NCBI GenBank assembly: GCA_017860085.1
Contig: JAFNAJ010000064.1
Location: 1 to 9,588 of the forward strand
Length of the DNA stretch: 9,588 nt
From: Acidobacteriota bacterium
Lineage (GTDB): Bacteria; Acidobacteriota; Vicinamibacteria; Vicinamibacterales; JAFNAJ01
Direction: 5' to 3'
Shown here: positions 6,370-9,588 of the stretch, piece by piece
Layout of the letters: each line of letters starts with the position of its first letter
How positions within the stretch are numbered: the first letter of the stretch is position 1
The notes under the pieces: generated by a model
The model's database searches: none
What the model was told of the DNA's origin: nothing
The model's input: the letters and a program-made list of their open reading frames with translations, nothing else
Made by a program: the position numbers and the translations under genes

Positions 6370-6855
6370 ATGGCCAGCGAGTCGTTCTGGGAGGTGCTTG
6401 CTGGCCGGCTGCACGACCGACCCGCAGGCCAGGCCGCAGCCTGCCGTCGAGGATCGCCGGTCAGGCAGACCTGGGATCCCGGACTGAGGTTCGTCCTCCT
6501 TGGCGGAGGCGTGACGGGCGATGCGGGCGTCACTCCGGTGGCCTCGCCGACTTCCCTCGGCACACTCACTGTGGCATGGTTGGATGCACTCGAGAGCCGG
6601 GCGAGACGCCCTCGACGTTTCCTGACCGAAGGTCAGCGCGCCGCGTTCGACGTGCTCCGCGCGTCAGGGGCGTCTGGCCTCAACGAGGACTTCACAGCCG
6701 CCGACCTGCGCAGCGCGTATCGCCGACTGGCGCTGCGCTGGCATCCCGACCGCCACGCCACGGCGGCCCCTGCCGAGCGCGCCCTGCTCGCGCAGACCTT
6801 CGCACGCATCACCAGCGCGTACCGGCAACTGGCCGGCCGACCTGCTGTACAGTAA
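6370..6855 (+). CDS. C-terminal J-domain (DnaJ-like) protein
   Basis: 161 residues from the ATG at 6370. The last 50 residues (108-154) form a J domain: helix II region DLRSAYRRLALRW, the essential HPD tripeptide (125-127), then an Ala/Arg-rich loop and helix III ending FARITSAYRQL. HPD is the motif by which J proteins stimulate the Hsp70 ATPase, so this is a probable co-chaperone that brings DnaK to a client. The N-terminal half (1-107) has no recognised domain; it lacks the Gly/Phe-rich linker and zinc centre of true DnaJ. The open frame extends up to 6247, but that part encodes the palindromic repeats and is rejected. GTG 6361, 10 bases after GGTGA (6346-6350), is a possible alternative start adding three residues. 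It follows mrfB in the same direction after 172 bases of repeat-rich DNA, so co-transcription is uncertain. Confidence 0.78.
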   Translation: MASESFWEVLAGRLHDRPAGQAAACRRGSPVRQTWDPGLRFVLLGGGVTGDAGVTPVASPTSLGTLTVAWLDALESRARRPRRFLTEGQRAAFDVLRASGASGLNEDFTAADLRSAYRRLALRWHPDRHATAAPAERALLAQTFARITSAYRQLAGRPAVQ

Positions 6856-6892
6856 CGCTCGCCTCCGTCCCACCGGCGAAGGCGCCACCACG

Positions 6893-7870
6893 ATGCTCGT
6901 GATTCCCGATCTCGGCGTGTTCCCTGACGATGCGGGGCTCGTGCCGCTCGAGATGTCGAGCGACCGCGCGTTTGCCGCCGGCCGCGACGGCGTGCTGTCC
7001 ATCATCGCGACGGGCGACCGCAGGGTCGAGTTCATCTGCTGGGAGCGTCACGCGATCGCGCTCGTGGGCTCGGCTCTCGGCTATCCCGCCTACTACCCCG
7101 TGCGCCCGGTCTCTGTCGAGGCGCCCGTGCGGGCGGTGCTCATGGATCTCGACGGCACCTCGGTCAAGAGCGAGCACTTCTGGGTGTGGATCATCGAGCG
7201 CACCACGGCAAGCCTGACCGGCAATCCCCGGTTCGCGCTCGAGGCCGCCGACCTGCCGTTCGTCTCTGGGCACAGCGTGTCGGAGCACCTCGAGTACTGC
7301 GTCAGGAAGTACGCCCCGGGGCACACCGTCGAGGCGGCCCGCCGGTTCTACTTCGAGCACGCGCACCGTGAGATGCACGAAATCCTCGAGGGGCGGGGCC
7401 GTGTCGACGCCTTCGTGCCTGCTGAGGGCCTCAAGGAGTTCCTGCTCGAGCTCAAGGCCCGTGGGATCAGGATTGCGCTCGTGACGTCGGGGCTCTACGA
7501 GAAAGCTTACCCGGAAATCGTCGCGGCCTTCAGGCAGCTGAGCCTCGGCGACCCCGCGTCGTTCTACGACGCGATCATCACGGCTGGATTCCCGCTGCGG
7601 AAGGGCGAGGTCGGGACACTGGGCGAACTCTCGCCCAAGCCCCATCCGTGGCTGTATGCCGAGGCGTTCAGGGTCGGGCTCGGGATGCCGTTCGCGGAGC
7701 GGGGAAGGGCCATTGGCATCGAGGACAGCGGGGCCGGCATCTGCGCGCTGCGGCTGGCCGGGTTTGCTCCCATCGGGGTGGCCGGGGGCAACATCGACGA
7801 GAGCGGGGTGCGCGCACTGTGCCACGGCTACCAAGCCGACCTGGCGGGCGTGCTGGCGGCCCTGGGCTGA
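6893..7870 (+). CDS. HAD-superfamily hydrolase (putative phosphatase) with N-terminal extension
   Basis: 325 residues. Probable Mg-dependent phosphomonoesterase acting through an aspartyl-phosphate intermediate. All four HAD motifs are present: motif I LMDLDGTS with nucleophile D85 and acid/base D87, motif II VTSG (197-200), motif III K249 in SPKPHP, and motif IV GIEDSGAG (275-282) with E277 and D278. Residues about 92-185 are helical and sit where a C1 cap belongs (subfamily I, as in phosphoglycolate phosphatase-like enzymes); HSVSEHLEYC (127-136) lies in this cap and looks family-specific. The first 78 residues precede the HAD fold, unlike the roughly 220-residue minimal enzymes, and I cannot assign them. 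The substrate is unknown. The ATG has GAAGG (6878-6882) 10 bases upstream. A -10-like TACAGT overlaps the end of the J-domain gene (6848-6853), so it may have its own promoter; the 37-base gap also allows co-transcription. Confidence 0.85.
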   Translation: MLVIPDLGVFPDDAGLVPLEMSSDRAFAAGRDGVLSIIATGDRRVEFICWERHAIALVGSALGYPAYYPVRPVSVEAPVRAVLMDLDGTSVKSEHFWVWIIERTTASLTGNPRFALEAADLPFVSGHSVSEHLEYCVRKYAPGHTVEAARRFYFEHAHREMHEILEGRGRVDAFVPAEGLKEFLLELKARGIRIALVTSGLYEKAYPEIVAAFRQLSLGDPASFYDAIITAGFPLRKGEVGTLGELSPKPHPWLYAEAFRVGLGMPFAERGRAIGIEDSGAGICALRLAGFAPIGVAGGNIDESGVRALCHGYQADLAGVLAALG

Positions 7871-7888
7871 TGGGGCCCGTACGTACCA

Positions 7889-7913
7889 AGGGCGACCCCG
7901 CAGGAGTCGCCCT
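7889..7913. terminator. Candidate bidirectional terminator hairpin between convergent genes
   Basis: AGGGCGAC (7889-7896) and GTCGCCCT (7906-7913) are perfect 8-bp complementary arms around a 9-base loop. The hairpin lies 18 bases after the HAD stop and 23 bases after the rpmE stop, where a shared terminator is expected. No run of T follows on either strand, so it is not a classical intrinsic terminator; it could be a pause, a 3'-end stabiliser or a Rho-assisted site. Confidence 0.5.
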
Positions 7914-7936
7914 CGAGTCGAACACCGGGCCGACGG

Positions 7937-8200
7937 CTAGGGCTGGGCCGGGGCGGGCTTCGGCTCGGCGGCCTTTTTCCCGCGCTTCAGGCCCGCCACC
8001 GTCGTCGCCCCGTACTTCTTCGTGAACCGCTCCACGCGCCCCTCGGCATCGACAATCTTCTGTCGGCCGGTGAAGAACGGGTGGCAGTTGGAGCAGATCT
8101 CGAGATGCAGCTCCGGCTTCGTCGAGCGGGTCTTCCAGGTCGCCCCGCACGCGCAGCGTGCCTCGACCTCGTGGTACTTCGGGTGGATACCTTCCTTCAC
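7937..8200 (-). CDS. rpmE: 50S ribosomal protein bL31 (zinc-binding type)
   Basis: 87 residues starting at a GTG (8200-8198). A component of the large ribosomal subunit that bridges to the small subunit head. The N-terminus KEGIHPKYHEVEARCACGATWKT and the stretch EICSNCHPFFTGRQK are diagnostic. Cysteines 16, 18, 36 and 39 form the zinc-binding set of the C+ paralogue, the one used under zinc sufficiency; C- paralogues lack them. AAGGAG (8207-8212, read on the minus strand) lies 6 bases before the GTG, and the protein begins at its expected family N-terminus, so the start is firm. Bacterial L31 is usually about 65-75 residues; the extra tail GLKRGKKAAEPKPAPAQP is basic and then Ala/Pro-rich. 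It is a single-gene unit, convergent with the HAD gene and divergent from the gene at 8307. Confidence 0.97.
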   Translation of the reverse strand: MKEGIHPKYHEVEARCACGATWKTRSTKPELHLEICSNCHPFFTGRQKIVDAEGRVERFTKKYGATTVAGLKRGKKAAEPKPAPAQP

Positions 8201-8232
8201 GACGCGCTCCTTCGCACCAAACGCAAACCCTA

Positions 8233-8261
8233 AGTATACCAGCCGGCCGCGGACCTGCCAA
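8233..8261 (-). promoter_or_regulatory. Near-consensus sigma70 promoter of rpmE
   Basis: On the minus strand TTGGCA (8261-8256) is followed after exactly 17 bases by TATACT (8238-8233). Transcription would begin near 8226 and give a leader of about 25 bases containing the AAGGAG ribosome site. The strength of both boxes fits a ribosomal protein gene. No zinc-regulator (Zur) palindrome was recognised in it. Confidence 0.75.
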
Positions 8262-8291
8262 ACGCCACGATCCCGCGCGACCAGGCGGCTC

Positions 8292-8306
8292 TGTTACACT
8301 CGGCTC
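8292..8306 (+). promoter_or_regulatory. Extended -10 box immediately before an ATG (leaderless-type start)
   Basis: TGTTACACT (8292-8300) is an extended -10 element with TACACT at 8295-8300. Only six bases then separate it from the ATG at 8307, the same distance as at mrfA. No -35 box is visible 17 bases upstream and no Shine-Dalgarno precedes the ATG. This suggests a leaderless transcript for the gene at 8307, but without a -35 the case is weaker than at mrfA. Confidence 0.4.
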
Positions 8307-9473
8307 ATGGCCACGCCGGCGGCACCTTCCCGGTTGGCCCAGGCCCCCCCCGGACGACGCCCGGGCCGGTCTGGGGTCCTGCACGGCGTCGGATGGCCCG
8401 TGCTTGCTCTGACGGTCTCTGGACTGGCCGTGGCTGCCGCGGCTCCCGCCGGCTCCGCCGGTCCGACTCCCGCCCTTCTCGCCGAGTACCTCACCCGGGA
8501 CATTGGCCTCGAGCCTGGCGAGTTGGGAACCATCGAGCGGGGCGAGCCCGTGGCCCGCTCGCTCGACACGAAGGATGCCAACGAGGTTGCGATCGTTGCC
8601 GTCATCAAGGTCGACATTCCCAAGGAGCAGTATCTCGAGCGACTCCGCGACATCACGCGGCTCAAACAGGGTGAGCCCATCCTCCAGATTGGCAAGTTCA
8701 GTCAACCGGCCAGGCTCGACGACCTCGACGGGCTCACCTTGGACCCGGTCGACGTGGATGCCTTGAAGCAGTGTCGCGTGGGCGATTGCCACTTCGCGCT
8801 CACCGCGGACGCGATCGCTCGCCTCGGCCGCGACCTTGATCCCCTCGCCCCGGGTTTCGCGACGCAGGCCGAGCGCTGGATCAGGCGCTTCCTGCTCGAC
8901 CGCGTGCACACGTATCTCGCGCGTGGAGATGCCGCGCTGCCGGTCTACACGAGCCGCCGCAACCCGGTCGATGTCGCGGCCGAGTCTCGGGCGGTCCTCG
9001 ACGCGTCACCCACGTTCTTCGGCTTTCCCGCGGCCATGAAGCGCCACCTGCGCGAGTATCCAAACGACGTGGCGGCCGGCGTCGAGACCTTCGTCTACTG
9101 GTCGAAGGAGAAGGTCGGTCCCAAGCCCGTGATCAGCCTCACCCACGTCGTCGTCTTCTACGACCCGCAGCAGGACGGCGTCGTGTCGGTTGCCTCGAAG
9201 CAGGTGTATGCCAGCCACTACTTCGAGGCGTCACTGGGCCTCACCGTCGCGATCGACGATGGCGGCGACGCGACCCCGAAGGGGATGTACCTCGTCTACC
9301 TCAATCGGTCGCGTTCCGATGCGCTCAGCGGGTTCATGGGCCCCATCAAGCGCACGATGGTGCGGAACCGGTCGCGGTCGGGGGCCGAGGCTACGCTGCG
9401 TCGCCTCAAGCGGACGCTGGAAACCGATGCCGTGGCGAGCACGGGCCTCGGGGCCGCGCGACGCCACCCGTGA
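8307..9473 (+). CDS. Conserved exported protein with CRVGDC motif, function unknown
   Basis: 388 residues. The ATG at 8307 is chosen over earlier in-frame starts because everything upstream to 8200 is intergenic and beyond that is antisense to rpmE. The N-terminus is long and basic (Arg 9, 17, 18, 21), followed by a hydrophobic core GWPVLALTVSGLAVAAAAPA (29-48) and small residues before about 52, reading as a signal peptide. The mature part has CRVGDCHFAL (156-165), with two cysteines four residues apart that could form a disulfide. Later come YWSKEKVGPKPVISLTHVVVFY (264-285) and ASKQVYASHYFEASLGLT (296-313), blocks that look conserved. I recall similar unnamed proteins in Acidobacteriota and Proteobacteria but know no function. 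No enzyme motif is evident and the C-terminus is Arg/Lys-rich. The ureohydrolase gene starts 8 bases after its stop, so the two are probably one operon. Confidence 0.75.
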   Translation: MATPAAPSRLAQAPPGRRPGRSGVLHGVGWPVLALTVSGLAVAAAAPAGSAGPTPALLAEYLTRDIGLEPGELGTIERGEPVARSLDTKDANEVAIVAVIKVDIPKEQYLERLRDITRLKQGEPILQIGKFSQPARLDDLDGLTLDPVDVDALKQCRVGDCHFALTADAIARLGRDLDPLAPGFATQAERWIRRFLLDRVHTYLARGDAALPVYTSRRNPVDVAAESRAVLDASPTFFGFPAAMKRHLREYPNDVAAGVETFVYWSKEKVGPKPVISLTHVVVFYDPQQDGVVSVASKQVYASHYFEASLGLTVAIDDGGDATPKGMYLVYLNRSRSDALSGFMGPIKRTMVRNRSRSGAEATLRRLKRTLETDAVASTGLGAARRHP

Positions 9474-9481
9474 GGTCACCG

Positions 9482-9588
9482 ATGACACATGTGCCAGCGC
9501 GTCGGGTGGTGATCGTGGGGGTGCCCTGGGACGAGCACTCGTCCTACCTGCGGGGCGCCGCCACGGCGCCCGACGCGATCCGCAAGGC
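9482..9588 (+). CDS. Arginase/agmatinase (ureohydrolase) family protein, N-terminal part (cut by the window edge)
   Basis: Only 35 complete codons are visible: an initiator, a short lead, then RRVVIVGVPWDEHSSYLRGA and APDAIRK. The pattern V-x-G-V-P-x-D-x-x-S-S-x-x-R-G-A-x-x-A-P-x-x-I-R is characteristic of the start of ureohydrolases. These use a two-manganese centre to split a guanidino or related group, producing urea from agmatine or arginine, or formamide from formiminoglutamate. The metal-binding Asp/His residues lie beyond the edge, so agmatinase, arginase and formimidoylglutamase cannot be separated. GAGGT (9472-9476) lies 5 bases before the ATG and overlaps the stop codon of the preceding gene, an arrangement typical of translational coupling. 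The protein has no signal peptide and should be cytoplasmic, unlike its exported neighbour. Confidence 0.82.
   Translation, partial: MTHVPARRVVIVGVPWDEHSSYLRGAATAPDAIRK

Noticed and set aside
8022..8306. Longer N-terminus for the exported CRVGDC-family protein
   Set aside because: It lies antisense to rpmE and its promoter, and would place the signal peptide in the middle of the protein.

Overview
This GC-rich window (strong G/C bias at third codon positions) looks like a chromosomal stretch from a soil-type bacterium. The best guess is Acidobacteriota, class Vicinamibacteria (Vicinamibacter/Luteitalea relatives). That assignment rests on three things: interspersed palindromes of the GTAGCGCAGGCCTTCAGGCCTGC type, low-complexity TTCTTGG/CCAAGAA repeats, and a sortilin-type beta-propeller secreted protein of a kind common in Acidobacteriota. 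It is an inference and no rRNA gene is present to confirm it. Every gene-free gap is shorter than 300 bases. No tRNA, rRNA, insertion sequence, prophage or CRISPR array was seen.

Layout, left to right. (1) The 5' end of a minus-strand gene runs off the left edge; it encodes a secreted protein whose only visible domain residues match the first motif of sortilin/BNR-type 'glycosyl hydrolase' propellers. (2) Divergently, a 92-aa secreted protein with six cysteines. (3) A 180-base low-complexity inverted repeat ending in three tandem 25-base units. (4) A sodium:alanine/glycine symporter (AGCS family). (5) A two-gene DNA-repair module: an 829-aa SF2 helicase with a C-terminal four-cysteine zinc domain (MrfA/YprA type) and a 425-aa DEDDh exonuclease with TPR-like helices (MrfB/YprB type). 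In Bacillus subtilis this pair repairs mitomycin C damage. (6) A C-terminal J-domain protein and a HAD-superfamily phosphatase with an unassigned N-terminal domain, both in the same direction. (7) Convergent to these, ribosomal protein bL31 (rpmE) with its own near-consensus promoter. (8) Divergent from rpmE, a conserved secreted protein of unknown function with a CRVGDC motif. It is translationally coupled to the start of an arginase/agmatinase-family gene that runs off the right edge.

The most coherent functional unit is the mrfA-mrfB pair. The helicase gene has a sigma70-like promoter with 17-base spacing placed so that transcription would start at or next to its GTG codon, suggesting a leaderless mRNA. 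An identical 24-base palindromic repeat lies in the gap on each side of mrfB, with a decayed copy beside the downstream one. I saw no convincing undescribed defence or mobile system. The items most worth a second look are the repeat families, the leaderless-type starts, the small six-cysteine protein, the C-terminal J-domain protein and the CRVGDC family protein next to a ureohydrolase.
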